A stretch of 64,000 nucleotides of DNA from a virus, in IMG/VR virus record IMGVR_UViG_3300042934_000565, positions 1 through 64,000 of that record; one strand, 5' to 3'. The position numbers were made by a program, and so were the translations under genes. This document shows, piece after piece, positions 14,042 to 22,406 of this stretch. The number at the start of each line of letters is the position of its first letter. Position 1 is the stretch's first letter. Under the pieces are notes generated by a model. That model was not told where the DNA came from and searched no databases. It was given only the letters and a program-made list of their open reading frames with translations.

Positions 14042-14848
14042 TCAGATGTCGTCGATGTCGATGTCATCCAGATCGTCGTCCGAGAGCTCCGCGGCCTTGA
14101 CCGTGGACTTCGGCTTGGCGGTGCGCTTCGGCTTGGGCTCCTCCTCGGCCGGCGCTGCCGACTCGAGCTTGGCGAGGAAACCCTTGAGGTCGTCGTCGGT
14201 GTGCTTGGTGAGGATCTTGAAGTCGGCCTGGAGGGCCTTGATCCGCTGCTTCAGCGCCGTGCGGTCGAGACCTTCGTAGGGGTCAGCCTCTTCAGCTTCG
14301 TCCTCCTCAGCCTCCTCTTCGGGCTCCTCCTCAGCCTCTTCGGCCTCGTCGTCGTCGACCGAACCGTTGTCCATGTCGTCGATATCGACGTCGTCGTCGT
14401 CCTCAGGGGCGTCGTCGTCATCGTCGTCCGAGGAGGTGGTCAGCGTCTCATCGCCGATCTCCGAAGCCGGGAAGACCCCCGTGATCTCCGAGGTCTCCTT
14501 GTCCTTGTAGTCCTCGCCATCCTCGATCGTGACGCCGATGAGGCGACCGACGATCTGGTTGGGGTCGACCTTCGACCGCTTCTTCGGCACCGTCTTGCCG
14601 GCAGCGACGAGGATGTTGCGAAGCTTCCAGAGCGACTTCTCATCGAGCTTGCAGTAGTAGCGGAAGACCGAAGACGGCTTGTTCTTCAGCTTGACCGCGA
14701 AGACGTAGGCATCGGTCTTGTCGGGAGCGACGGCGTCAGCCACCGAAGAGATGATGGCGAGATAGTCACCGGCCTTGACCCGAGACTGGTTGAAGCCCGA
14801 GGACTCCTTGACGTTGGTCATGTCGACGTTGCGTGCGGTTGCACCCAT
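14042..14848 (-). CDS. Predicted ssDNA-binding protein with acidic tail, 268 aa
   Basis: ATG preceded by AAGGAG. The N-terminal 125 residues (G-D-Y-x3-I start, beta-rich core, K-x-LWKLRNIL helix, then QIVGRLIGVTIEDG) match the pattern of DUF669-like SSBs near phage recombinases. A very acidic stretch follows (residues 140-190), then a helical part, a basic Lys/Pro patch and an acidic tail (DDDLDDIDIDDI), as in SSB C-termini that recruit partners. It lies directly upstream of the RecA-like ATPase gene. Confidence 0.7.
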   Translation of the reverse strand: MGATARNVDMTNVKESSGFNQSRVKAGDYLAIISSVADAVAPDKTDAYVFAVKLKNKPSSVFRYYCKLDEKSLWKLRNILVAAGKTVPKKRSKVDPNQIVGRLIGVTIEDGEDYKDKETSEITGVFPASEIGDETLTTSSDDDDDDAPEDDDDVDIDDMDNGSVDDDEAEEAEEEPEEEAEEDEAEEADPYEGLDRTALKQRIKALQADFKILTKHTDDDLKGFLAKLESAAPAEEEPKPKRTAKPKSTVKAAELSDDDLDDIDIDDI

Positions 14849-14882
14849 TGCTTTTTCTCCTTGTTATGAGTGGTCGATATTC

Positions 14883-14911
14883 AGTTTATCATGCCAGGTG
14901 TGGAGATCCAA
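14883..14911 (-). promoter_or_regulatory. Promoter of the SSB-like gene
   Basis: TTGGAT (14911-14906), 17 nt, TAAACT (14888-14883), about 35 nt before the ATG at 14848, leaving room for the AAGGAG site. Confidence 0.6.
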
Positions 14912-14924
14912 GGTTCTCCATTCC

Positions 14925-15725
14925 CTAGGCTTTTACGACTGCCTTCGGTGCGGCAGTGCTCCCAGTGCGGATCAACCGCGTGAGTTTCGGGGCGGATGGG
15001 TTGGGGATGTAGTCAGGCAGCACGAAGTCCGAGCGGTACCCGGTGTCATACTTGAGAGACTCACCGATCCAGAGGCGACGTTCTGCCTTGCCATCGTCGT
15101 TGCGAATTACATAGATGCGACCGATGACATCCACGATCGAGTTGACGTAGCTTCGGACACCCTTGGGCAGGTCAGGGATGAAGATCGCATCGGCACCTTC
15201 GATATCCTCGTCCTCTTCGGAGTCGAACGACTCAGACATGCGTTCCTGAGCGGTGAAGATGACCCCCATTGGCAGGTTATGGAAGCGCGTCAGAAGATCC
15301 TTCATCAGCTCGCCACTCTTGCCATAGTCCTTCAACTGCACCATGCCCGGGATGCGGTCGAGCGACTTCTCCTCCTGAAGCTTCATCACATACTTCAGCG
15401 ACATGTTGGCGTACCGAGTGAGACCATCGACCGCCACCCATTTGTAAGGGTGGTTGCCATACTTGAGGAAGTTGAACGCGTCGTCGATGTCCTCCCAGCG
15501 CTCGATCTTCCAAACATGAGGGTTCTTCGACTTCATCTCGTCGGTGCCATCCTCGGGGTCCAGGATCAGGGTCTGCTCCACACCCCCACTCAGGGCGAAG
15601 GTCGACTTGCCTTTCTTGTTCCGGCCATAGACCAGGAACTTGGGCATGCGTCGGGTCGTGGCTGGTCGTGTGATGTGCTTAGCCGCCAGGGCCTCGAAGT
15701 CAATCTTCGGTTTGGCCGTTGCCAT
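14925..15725 (-). CDS. RecA-fold (Sak4/AAA_24-type) ATPase, 266 aa
   Basis: The start at 15725 has GGGAGAAC just upstream. Walker A is GRNKKGKST (near residue 32), Walker B WVAVDGLTRY (near 98), and FTAQERM resembles motif 3 of Sak4-like recombinases. Such single-domain RecA-like proteins mediate strand annealing or exchange with phage SSBs. The neighbours (SSB-like gene downstream, Cas4-like nuclease upstream) form a recombination module. Confidence 0.8.
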   Translation of the reverse strand: MATAKPKIDFEALAAKHITRPATTRRMPKFLVYGRNKKGKSTFALSGGVEQTLILDPEDGTDEMKSKNPHVWKIERWEDIDDAFNFLKYGNHPYKWVAVDGLTRYANMSLKYVMKLQEEKSLDRIPGMVQLKDYGKSGELMKDLLTRFHNLPMGVIFTAQERMSESFDSEEDEDIEGADAIFIPDLPKGVRSYVNSIVDVIGRIYVIRNDDGKAERRLWIGESLKYDTGYRSDFVLPDYIPNPSAPKLTRLIRTGSTAAPKAVVKA

Positions 15726-16050
15726 TGTTCTCCCTAGTAATCTCGAGCTGAAGGAAGTGCGCGAACTTCTTGCTGAAGTCATCGATCATGGGACCGTCGA
15801 CCACTGTGCCTTTACCTACGAGGCCGTAACGAATGCCCTCGATGTTCACCGCTAGGTAGTCCAGGACCTGGCCCATGCGGCGATGCAGAAAGGTTATCAC
15901 ATCGGAAGTCAGGGCAGCAACCCCATCGACTCCGTCCATAGTGATGAAGATGTCATCCGACACCATGTATTCCTCGATGGAGGGTTCAACACCCATAGCC
16001 ATCCCAGGGCTAGCCTGTTGAATGCCAGCCATGATGCTGCGGATGTGCAT
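15700..16050 (-). CDS. Hypothetical protein, 116 aa
   Basis: Overlaps the RecA-like gene by 26 nt and shares one base with the upstream stop. A mixed alpha-beta sequence with hydrophobic strands (DDIFITMDGVDGVAA) and a helical middle. Not recognised. Position between a coiled-coil protein and the ATPase suggests a role in the recombination module. Confidence 0.7.
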   Translation of the reverse strand: MHIRSIMAGIQQASPGMAMGVEPSIEEYMVSDDIFITMDGVDGVAALTSDVITFLHRRMGQVLDYLAVNIEGIRYGLVGKGTVVDGPMIDDFSKKFAHFLQLEITRENNGNGQTED

Positions 16051-16409
16051 CAGAAGTCCACTCGACCGACAAGACGCTGGATCTGACGAAGTCGTCGTTC
16101 GAGGCGATCAGCCAAGCTCTCTAGCTGTTCGGCAAACTGACTCTGGTTGTTCCAGTCTGTCTTCATTTCCTCGTTCTTACCCCGAGAGGACTCAGTCGTT
16201 TCCGGGTCATTCTTCATCAGGATCGGCTCGAGCGTCCCCTCGAGAACCCCGATAGCCTCATCCAGGCGCTGCGATAAGTGGCCGAGTCGATCGATCTGAC
16301 CACTGATGGTGCGAGGACGAAGATCCTCTGCCTGTTCCTTTCTATCCTGGTAGCCGGCGAAGCTCTGGCTCTCTGACATGTCATCTCGTACTCGGCTATA
16401 GTCTGCCAT
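16050..16409 (-). CDS. Coiled-coil protein, 119 aa
   Basis: ATG at 16409 with AAGGGACG about 4 nt upstream; the longer frame overlaps the upstream gene and lacks a site. Residues 35-115 show heptad patterning with Leu and Glu/Arg (LSQRLDEAIGVLEGTLE and LESLADRLERRLRQI). Probably a helical adaptor or oligomer. Function unknown. Confidence 0.7.
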   Translation of the reverse strand: MADYSRVRDDMSESQSFAGYQDRKEQAEDLRPRTISGQIDRLGHLSQRLDEAIGVLEGTLEPILMKNDPETTESSRGKNEEMKTDWNNQSQFAEQLESLADRLERRLRQIQRLVGRVDF

Positions 16410-16422
16410 TGTCGTCCCTTTC

Positions 16423-17499
16423 CTATGCGGCCTTGTCCGCGTCATCGCCGGCGCGGTCCTGGTAGTAATCGTTGGGATCACCCTCGGTGTAGTTCAGTCG
16501 GATCATGCGCTCGACGTCACCACCCATGATGTGGGCTACGTGAAGGTCCTCGTAGTCCTCAAAGAATCCTCGCTGCTGAGGGTCCGCCATCTCGATGGCA
16601 GCGGTGTCGTCGAAGTCATAGTTCTGCATCCGCAGTGCCGTGCGGTAGTTCATCAGCATGACTCGGTCGAGCATCTCATCAGACTTCTCGAGGATATCGC
16701 GGCGGAAGAACTCGGAAGTCTGCATCGCCCCGTGCTGATACTGAAGCCCTCTAAGGTATTCTGCCTTGGCTCGATCCTGCGGGCGAATCTTGAACTGGGG
16801 GTTCTCTTCCTTGTACTTCTTCAACGCCCGAACGAAGGTGGGGTAGTCGGTATCGCACGCCGAGTCAGAGATGCGGTCACCCTTGACTAGCAACTTAGGT
16901 GTGGAGGCTGGCTTCCATCGTAGATAGTTCCAGATAAAGCCCTGCACCGGAAGACCATTTTCACGGGCGGCCCAGAGGTATAGAGCAGACTGACTGTCTC
17001 GGAGTCGGAACTGCAGATCGGGCAGACTTCGATGTGTCTTGTGATCAACAAGCCATAACCCGTACTCGTTCTCAATGAGCGCATCAACCTTGCCACGGTA
17101 GAGAGTGCCATCGGGAAACTCGCATTCTAGTGTGAACTCATTGGCGACGTAAGTCCAGGGGTCATTCTTGTAGTGCCAAGAGTAGGACTCCATGATCTTG
17201 CCGATCTCAGTCGGCATGTCACCGTAGTAATCCTTCTCCTCATCGAAGAGTTGATCGAACTGGTGACTGTAGTGCTTGTGAACGCCCCGCCAGTCCTTGC
17301 CATTGCCCTGAGCTTCGAGCAGCGCATGCACCCAAGTGCCTCGCTTGAGCGGCTTCTTGAGCATCTTGGGCTTGAGCCGACGGACGTACTTGAAGTAGGC
17401 GCACATCTCACAACGACGGAATGTCTTCAACATCGAGTGAGTGATGATTCGCTTCCCAAGCTCCTCATCGAAGTAAAGTCCCTTATGCTCGGGCGTCAT
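16423..17499 (-). CDS. Cas4/RecB-like PD-(D/E)XK exonuclease, 358 aa
   Basis: The ATG at 17499 has TTGAGG 6 nt upstream. A GTG at 17529, overlapping the upstream stop, is an alternative adding 10 residues. It begins like PDDEXK_1 proteins (SMLKTFRRCEMCAYF, the S-x-L-x4-C entry). Catalytic residues: GKVDALIE (Asp) and LWLVDHKTH (Asp, Lys). A QSALYLWAA helix corresponds to motif QxxxY. It probably resects DNA ends for the RecA-like annealing system. Confidence 0.85.
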   Translation of the reverse strand: MTPEHKGLYFDEELGKRIITHSMLKTFRRCEMCAYFKYVRRLKPKMLKKPLKRGTWVHALLEAQGNGKDWRGVHKHYSHQFDQLFDEEKDYYGDMPTEIGKIMESYSWHYKNDPWTYVANEFTLECEFPDGTLYRGKVDALIENEYGLWLVDHKTHRSLPDLQFRLRDSQSALYLWAARENGLPVQGFIWNYLRWKPASTPKLLVKGDRISDSACDTDYPTFVRALKKYKEENPQFKIRPQDRAKAEYLRGLQYQHGAMQTSEFFRRDILEKSDEMLDRVMLMNYRTALRMQNYDFDDTAAIEMADPQQRGFFEDYEDLHVAHIMGGDVERMIRLNYTEGDPNDYYQDRAGDDADKAA

Positions 17500-17521
17500 C
17501 AGCGCCTCAAGCCGCGCCAGC

Positions 17522-17752
17522 TCAGTCACGGTCGAGCTGCTCGTACAAGTCTTTGCAAGTGGGGCAGACGGGGAACTTGGTGAAGTCCCGAGAGGGTCGC
17601 CATTTCTTTCCGCAGAGTGCGGTGATTTCCACACCATCGAAGATCGAGCGTTCGATGTCTGTTCTTCGGGCGTAGTGAGCGAAGAGGTCGTGATCGCCAT
17701 CCTCGGTCACCGTAGTGACGCGAGTATCCTCTAAAAGATCGGAGTCAGCCAT
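17522..17752 (-). CDS. DUF3039-like zinc protein, 76 aa
   Basis: Pattern HYARRTDIERSIFDGVEITALCGKKW, split here as HYARR then ALCGKKWRPSRD and FPVCPTCKDLY, matches the actinobacterial DUF3039 family with three cysteines in C...C-x2-C. Function of that family is unknown; zinc binding is likely. A promoter lies 30 nt upstream. It is one of the clues to an actinobacterial host. Confidence 0.7.
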   Translation of the reverse strand: MADSDLLEDTRVTTVTEDGDHDLFAHYARRTDIERSIFDGVEITALCGKKWRPSRDFTKFPVCPTCKDLYEQLDRD

Positions 17753-17783
17753 TGCCGTGTCCCTTGAGTAAGTAGTTAAGTCA

Positions 17784-17812
17784 ATACTACCATCTTAGAA
17801 CGCGGCAGTCAA
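17784..17812 (-). promoter_or_regulatory. Promoter of the 17752 gene
   Basis: TTGACT (17812-17807), 17 nt, TAGTAT (17789-17784), about 31 nt ahead of the ATG; AAGGGA serves as ribosome site. Confidence 0.7.
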
Positions 17813-18004
17813 TTACTCGTTTCCTTGATCCTTCGCCCACTCTTCGAGGAGCCGGGCCTGTTCTGCTCGCCATGCCCAGAGTCGCTCGGCAATGATCCTC
17901 TGTTGTTCCTCGAGCAGGCTAACCGCCGTGCCATCCGGATGGGTGATTGCCCCGCTCTCATGGACGACGTAACGCCCAGCCGGTAGATTGTCCATAGTCA
18001 TCAT
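17813..18004 (-). CDS. Hypothetical small helical protein, 63 aa
   Basis: ATG at 18004 with GGGGAGG 4 nt upstream. A short N-terminal strand part (AGRYVVHESGAITHPDG) and a charged helix with WAWRAEQARLLEEWA. Not recognised. Part of a run of small genes (17813-19014) with coupled starts. Confidence 0.65.
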   Translation of the reverse strand: MMTMDNLPAGRYVVHESGAITHPDGTAVSLLEEQQRIIAERLWAWRAEQARLLEEWAKDQGNE

Positions 18005-18020
18005 TGACCTCCCCTTGTGT

Positions 18021-18206
18021 TCATCGCTTCGCACACTTCTTGCAGTAGATGGCAGTGAAGCAGGTCTTGTTGTATGAGCGTGACCATAGCTTCATGTTGA
18101 GGCCACATACCGTGGTGTCGATGTCAGTCTCCAGCACTCGATGCTGAAGCGCGGGTCGACCTGACCCTGTGCGTGCCAGTACAAATACTCCCCTAGGCAT
18201 GCTCAT
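18021..18206 (-). CDS. Small CxxC protein, 61 aa
   Basis: The ATG at 18206 is preceded by AAGGAG with 8-nt spacing and overlaps the previous stop (ATGA). Basic protein with cysteines in CGLNMKLW and YCKKCAKR, a likely single zinc site made by separated C and C-x2-C. The KLWSRSYNKT stretch is typical of actinophage zinc proteins of unknown role. Confidence 0.65.
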   Translation of the reverse strand: MSMPRGVFVLARTGSGRPALQHRVLETDIDTTVCGLNMKLWSRSYNKTCFTAIYCKKCAKR

Positions 18207-18364
18207 CGTGCCCACTCCTTCGCTACCCTGACCCAGTCTTCAGGGGTATTCAAGGGCCTTATTCCATGCTTTACCAACCAGAGGGTGAACCGAATCCATT
18301 CTTCTTCGGTCCACCCTAGGTCATCAATCAAGTGTCGTTTTGCCTGGAGCCGGGCAAGCGCCAT
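18203..18364 (-). CDS. Hypothetical small protein, 53 aa
   Basis: Starts at the ATG at 18364, overlapping the upstream stop by one base (TGATG), and ends with ATGA overlap into the next gene. Trp-rich helical product (LGWTEEEWIRFTLWLVKHG) with a charged end. Not recognised; tight coupling at both ends supports it. Confidence 0.6.
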   Translation of the reverse strand: MALARLQAKRHLIDDLGWTEEEWIRFTLWLVKHGIRPLNTPEDWVRVAKEWAR

Positions 18365-18561
18365 CACTTACCGCCTTTCTGGGGCTGCGAGGTGAGGTGG
18401 TAATGATTGCCGAATGGGCACTTGTAGATGCGCTGAGGGTCAGTGTCGAAGAATGGGTGCCGGGCAAGCTCGAGCTTGGCATCGAGTTCGTCTCGGAAGA
18501 TGACCTTGTTATGCCGACCGCAGAACCTACGCTTCGCCTTGGACTTGTAATGCCGAGTCAT
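18364..18561 (-). CDS. Small zinc-type protein, 65 aa
   Basis: ATG at 18561 follows the upstream stop by one base. Pattern: FCGRHNKVIFRDELDAKLEL, split as FCGRH and F-x-DELDAK-x-E, then RIYKCPFGNHYHLTS. Cys, His, Cys, His are probable zinc ligands. Similar small proteins are common in actinophages and resemble a stripped HNH or zinc-finger unit. Function unknown. Confidence 0.65.
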   Translation of the reverse strand: MTRHYKSKAKRRFCGRHNKVIFRDELDAKLELARHPFFDTDPQRIYKCPFGNHYHLTSQPQKGGK

Positions 18562-18562
18562 C

Positions 18563-18832
18563 TCAGACACCCAGCCGATCACGAAGAGTAGCGGTATCGA
18601 TGGTAATGACCATCATCGACCCTGCCACATAGCCTGCGCCCTGGGACTGCATCAGCTCCCAGCCTCGAGCAAGCCACTTGGTCACCGCAGTCTGATGCAC
18701 CTTGTGCACCAGGAGGGGCGTACCCTCAGCGGCCTCCTTCAGAACCCTGCGCTCTTCACGACGAATCAGGAACTCGTCGGCATTCTGCCAGCGCTCCCGA
18801 ATCGTCCACTTGCGCTCCTTTGCGATCTTCAC
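18563..18832 (-). CDS. Hypothetical protein, 89 aa
   Basis: Begins with GTG (MKIAKERKWTIRERW). Basic, mostly helical, with a WLARGWELMQSQG helix and C-terminal strands that end in DTATLRDRLGV. It may be a small DNA-binding protein. No family recognised. Confidence 0.65.
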   Translation of the reverse strand: MKIAKERKWTIRERWQNADEFLIRREERRVLKEAAEGTPLLVHKVHQTAVTKWLARGWELMQSQGAGYVAGSMMVITIDTATLRDRLGV

Positions 18833-18834
18833 CT

Positions 18835-19014
18835 CTACGCCCCCTTAACATCAGCGAGCTTGGTAGCTCCCTTGAGGTAGGTGGGGTGAGCGTCGGTCTT
18901 CATGTGCTCATCGCAGAGATAAGCCCATGGTCCTCGCTTGGTCTTCGCGTCGTAAGTCGCTGGGACCGTTTCGCCCTGCTGCTTGTGGAGATCGCAGTCG
19001 CGGGTTATTGCCAT
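18835..19014 (-). CDS. Small C-x2-H protein, 59 aa
   Basis: ATG at 19014 with AAGGAGG about 6 nt upstream. Two knuckles, CDLH (near residue 7) and CDEH (near 34), form a likely zinc site of the type seen in many actinophage proteins of unknown role. The tail is basic. First gene after the LAGLIDADG-like gene. Confidence 0.65.
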   Translation of the reverse strand: MAITRDCDLHKQQGETVPATYDAKTKRGPWAYLCDEHMKTDAHPTYLKGATKLADVKGA

Positions 19015-19081
19015 TTCATTCCTCCTTGGTTTTGCATTTCGATTGCCTGCATGATCATTTTATCAACAGGGGTATTCCCTA

Positions 19082-19435
19082 TCAACTACCAATTTGCCCC
19101 GACTTCAGGAGCTTGTACCTACGCAGCTCGGCGTTGATTTCGGCTCGCTTGCGTGGAGTCAAGAACTTCCAGATGTCGGCAAGGAACCCGCGGACCGCAG
19201 CATAACCCCCGATTTCAAAGCAGGGATCGCCTGTCGGCGCCATGATCACATTGCCATTACCGACTGCATCGATGAGTCGATCGTTCACATCAGGATTGCC
19301 AGTGACGGCTAGGAGACCGATTGCATGATACATGCGAGTCGGCCCCTGCTCGATCGTGACAGCGACAACTCCACACCCCTCAATGACGCCTGCTGCCCAG
19401 ATGAGGGACTCTCGGTAATTCATGCTATCCATCAT
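19082..19435 (-). CDS. LAGLIDADG-like protein, 117 aa
   Basis: IWAAGVIEGCGVVAV near the N-terminus matches the LAGLIDADG helix with Glu in the acidic position. A beta region follows (IGLLAVTGNPDVNDRLI), then FLTPRKRAEINAEL, like the conserved P-x2-K-R end of single-motif homing endonucleases. It lies right after the polymerase gene and is shorter than active enzymes (about 150 aa or more). It may be a domesticated DNA-binding relic or a dimeric free-standing endonuclease. A start at the ATG at 19423 (MNYRESL), 7 nt after a TATGAT box, is possible. Confidence 0.6.
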   Translation of the reverse strand: MMDSMNYRESLIWAAGVIEGCGVVAVTIEQGPTRMYHAIGLLAVTGNPDVNDRLIDAVGNGNVIMAPTGDPCFEIGGYAAVRGFLADIWKFLTPRKRAEINAELRRYKLLKSGQIGS

Positions 19436-19441
19436 ATCATC

Positions 19442-21970
19442 CTATGCTGCCTTAGCATACTTGTATGACTGCTCGTATGCGTAGACCTGATCGTGGTAAA
19501 GTTCTACCTTGTCACCCCAGTGCTGACCGACTGAGACATCTGCAACGATCGGGATATCGACCACCGTACCGAATCGCTTGTAAACATGGTGCATATCTTC
19601 CATGCTGTCCTTGATTATCGGCAGCACTCGTGCGACGTAGTCGTCTCGAATCTCGAAGTTGATAGCGTCGTGCACCAAGCCAAGGCAGTGAGCGAACTGA
19701 TCCCACCCGAGCTCACGAAGCTTTCGGTTAATCTCGATCATGGCGATGACTGCCAGGTCACTACCGAAGCCCTGTACCGGAGAGTTGATCGCCTGTCGCT
19801 CGGCTTCAGCGCGTACCCCCTGATCAGGCGAATAGATGTCGGGCAGATGACGAATGCGACCCAGGGGCGATACCACCCGGCCATATTTGTTGACCAGGCG
19901 TCGCTGCTTTGCGTGCCATGCGGGCAACTTGGGGTAGAGGTCGAAGTATGCGATACGGGCTGCCTGAGCTTCCATCTCGGTGAAGATCGAGCCATAGCTA
20001 CTGAAGGCAGTCTCGATGAACTTGCGCCAGCCCATGCCATAGAGGAAGCCGAAGTTAACCGGCTTACCGACTACCTTTCGAATCTCCTTGGTCACCTGAG
20101 ATTCAGGCAGCCCAGTGACTCGAGCGGCAGTCATCAAGTGGATGTCGCCACCAGTAGCATAGATATGCTTCATCGTGGTTTCATCCGCCATGAATGCGGC
20201 GATCCTCAGCTCGATCTGGCTATAGTCAGCCTCCACGAATGTCCAGCCAGGCGGCGCCCCGAATAGACCCCGAATGAATGGATCTCTTGGTACCTGTTGA
20301 AGATTGACACCTCGCATCTTACCCCGAGAACCGGAGATCTTGTCTTCATCCGCTTTGCCAGAACTAAGACGTCCCGTAACGGTTCCTGCGAGTTTGAAGT
20401 TCGTGTGAATTCTATGGTTATCATCGTAGAGCTCCGAGTATGGGTTGAAGAACGAGCTGAGGTGCTTCTGCTTCGTAACTCTATCAAGCATACCCTGGAG
20501 GGCTTCATGCTTATACTCTGACTGAAGATGCTTGATTACATCCTCTGCCATGCTCGGGTCACCAGGCGAGCCATCCTGCTTTACCTTGCCCCGTTCGAGC
20601 ACTGGCATCTCGAGCCATTCGAACAGCATCCATCGTGCGAACTTAGAGGCATTGAAGTTAACGGGTAGCGGCTTGCCCCTGGCATCGGTGGGCCATACAT
20701 CCGCAGGCACCTTGTCAAGCTCGGCGGCAGCATATATGCGGGCCTCGACATCTGCCAGGTTCTGCTCGGCAATCGGCTTGCGTTCCTTCAGTCGCTTGAC
20801 ATCGATCCATGCCCCGCGTATCTCAGAGTCGATCAGGTCACGCTGTGCCGGCATCGTCTCGAACTTGAAAATACGGGCAAGTCGGGGTTCGGCCTTGAAC
20901 TCCTCGACCAACTGTTGCTTCACCCAGTACATGTACCAGGTGTCGAGAACATTGTAGTGAAGAACTTCTTTGATCGGGTAGTTCAGCAGGTTGCCCGTGT
21001 CGATACCCCATGCCTCAACACCGAGGCGCGCCATCGCCTGAGGCTTGAGCCCTTTCTGCACGTTCTCATTGAGCAGGGCGATGGCGAGCATCGTATCGAA
21101 GGATGGATAAAGCTTAATCCCGCACCAGATCAACCACTTGCAATCGAAGGAGGCGTTGTGAGCAACCACCTTACGGATGCGCTTAACATGCCGGCCAATA
21201 AGGTCCAGGATATACTGCCAGCGACTACGCCAAGGGGACTGGGGATGATATAGAGGTACAGCAAAGACAGTGCGACCCATGCTCCCGTCAGGCTTGCGTA
21301 TAACGCAAGTAGCAGCAAGACTAACCATTCTCGCCTCAGGCTCATAGTACTCACCGCCGTTCGTTTCGATGTCGATGTAGATTTCATCCGTCATCTCGAG
21401 GATGCGGAATACTTTCTTCAGTGTTTCCTTGGTATCCGCAATAAGATACTTGGGCTGAGGAAACTTGTTGTCGCGTTCGAGCACGCGGTTAGCGAATAGT
21501 CGGAGATCAGCAATGTATCCGGGGAGCTGCCCAGGGTTGCGATTGATAGCACTGGGAGAGAGGGTAGACATGACGTCAGAACCAAGGGCTTCGAAAAACT
21601 TGCCCCTATACTTGGTGATGCCTGACTTACCCACAACGGCTTGCAGAGCCTCATTTCCCAAACAAAGGATGTGCTTCCGCTTTCGGGTTTGTATCTCCGG
21701 GATGAGATACTTAGCCGCATGTTCCTTGAGCTGCCGTGTAGTAAGTGATGTATCGAACTCCCGGCACTTAATAACGGGGGTAAAGAGGATCTTCGATACG
21801 TCGAGCCCGAGTTCCTTGAGCTGGAGATCGAGAGCATCTTGAAATCGTCCCGAGCTCTTTCTGTTAGTAACAACCACGACTTCAGCATCGAGAGGTCCCA
21901 CTGAGAAGGATGATTGGTCATGGTTGCCACATACCTCGCAGATGTCGGGCAGGGTTGAAAGCTCAAGCAC
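19442..21970 (-). CDS. polA: Family A DNA polymerase with UDG-like N-terminus, 842 aa
   Basis: The GTG at 21970 is chosen because a strong promoter ends exactly 6 nt upstream (leaderless). Residues 1-165 resemble family-4 uracil-DNA glycosylase (CEVC, VIKC, HILCLGNEALQAV, TLSPSAINRNPG), but the catalytic GExPG motif and one of the four cluster cysteines are missing. Residues about 195-370 are a DEDDy 3'-5' exonuclease (YIDIETNGG, VVAHNASFD, YNVLDTWYMY). The C-terminal half has pol A motifs VEADYSQIELR, KPVNFGFLYGMG and LVHDAINFE. Replicative polymerase of the phage; a UDG-like domain is also found in SPO1-type polymerases. Confidence 0.9.
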   Translation of the reverse strand: MLELSTLPDICEVCGNHDQSSFSVGPLDAEVVVVTNRKSSGRFQDALDLQLKELGLDVSKILFTPVIKCREFDTSLTTRQLKEHAAKYLIPEIQTRKRKHILCLGNEALQAVVGKSGITKYRGKFFEALGSDVMSTLSPSAINRNPGQLPGYIADLRLFANRVLERDNKFPQPKYLIADTKETLKKVFRILEMTDEIYIDIETNGGEYYEPEARMVSLAATCVIRKPDGSMGRTVFAVPLYHPQSPWRSRWQYILDLIGRHVKRIRKVVAHNASFDCKWLIWCGIKLYPSFDTMLAIALLNENVQKGLKPQAMARLGVEAWGIDTGNLLNYPIKEVLHYNVLDTWYMYWVKQQLVEEFKAEPRLARIFKFETMPAQRDLIDSEIRGAWIDVKRLKERKPIAEQNLADVEARIYAAAELDKVPADVWPTDARGKPLPVNFNASKFARWMLFEWLEMPVLERGKVKQDGSPGDPSMAEDVIKHLQSEYKHEALQGMLDRVTKQKHLSSFFNPYSELYDDNHRIHTNFKLAGTVTGRLSSGKADEDKISGSRGKMRGVNLQQVPRDPFIRGLFGAPPGWTFVEADYSQIELRIAAFMADETTMKHIYATGGDIHLMTAARVTGLPESQVTKEIRKVVGKPVNFGFLYGMGWRKFIETAFSSYGSIFTEMEAQAARIAYFDLYPKLPAWHAKQRRLVNKYGRVVSPLGRIRHLPDIYSPDQGVRAEAERQAINSPVQGFGSDLAVIAMIEINRKLRELGWDQFAHCLGLVHDAINFEIRDDYVARVLPIIKDSMEDMHHVYKRFGTVVDIPIVADVSVGQHWGDKVELYHDQVYAYEQSYKYAKAA

Positions 21971-21976
21971 GATTGT

Positions 21977-22006
21977 ATTATACCACCTTCGAACTCGAGA
22001 GGTCAA
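21977..22006 (-). promoter_or_regulatory. Leaderless-type promoter of the polymerase gene
   Basis: TTGACC (22006-22001), 18 nt, TATAAT (21982-21977, consensus -10), then 6 nt to the GTG. It sits inside the end of the deaminase gene. Confidence 0.75.
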
Positions 22007-22406
22007 TTACCTCAATCCCCTGTGCGCGGAGTAATTCCACACCAGCGGTCAGGCGGTAGGGTACCTTAAATCGTAGAGATCCGATACCCACGTTAAGCAA
22101 CGAGCGTGCACAGTCAAGGCAGGGCGCATGGGTGCAGTAGGCATCACTGTCACCAAGCCTGATACCTTCTCGGGCTGCGTAGGCGATGGCGTTTCGCTCG
22201 GCGTGTTCGACGATCTTACATCCCTCTGTTTCGTCGGGGAGGTGTACGCAATGGGCCATACCACGAGGAGCACCATTATAGCCAGTAGCGAGGATACGAC
22301 CATCGCGAGCAAAGACCACCCCCACCTGGGCACGCGAGCAAGTGCCGCGACGGGCGACAACCTCAGCGACCTCCATGAGCATCTGTTCACGGCTGATCCT
22401 TTCCAT
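21978..22406 (-). CDS. dCMP deaminase, 142 aa
   Basis: The ATG at 22406 overlaps the upstream stop (TGATG). Zinc-dependent deaminase motifs: VEHAERNAI (H-A-E, catalytic Glu) and APCLDCARSLL (P-C-x2-C). GVVFARDGRILATGYNG is the usual strand-loop of dCMP deaminases. It makes dUMP from dCMP for thymidylate-type synthesis. Neighbours encode TS-fold enzymes, dUTPase and a dNMP kinase. Confidence 0.9.
   Translation of the reverse strand: MERISREQMLMEVAEVVARRGTCSRAQVGVVFARDGRILATGYNGAPRGMAHCVHLPDETEGCKIVEHAERNAIAYAAREGIRLGDSDAYCTHAPCLDCARSLLNVGIGSLRFKVPYRLTAGVELLRAQGIEVIDLSSSKVV

Noticed and set aside
14201-14869. A 222-codon frame antisense to the SSB-like gene
   Set aside because: Val/Leu/Arg/Asp-rich shadow of the acidic repeats on the other strand.
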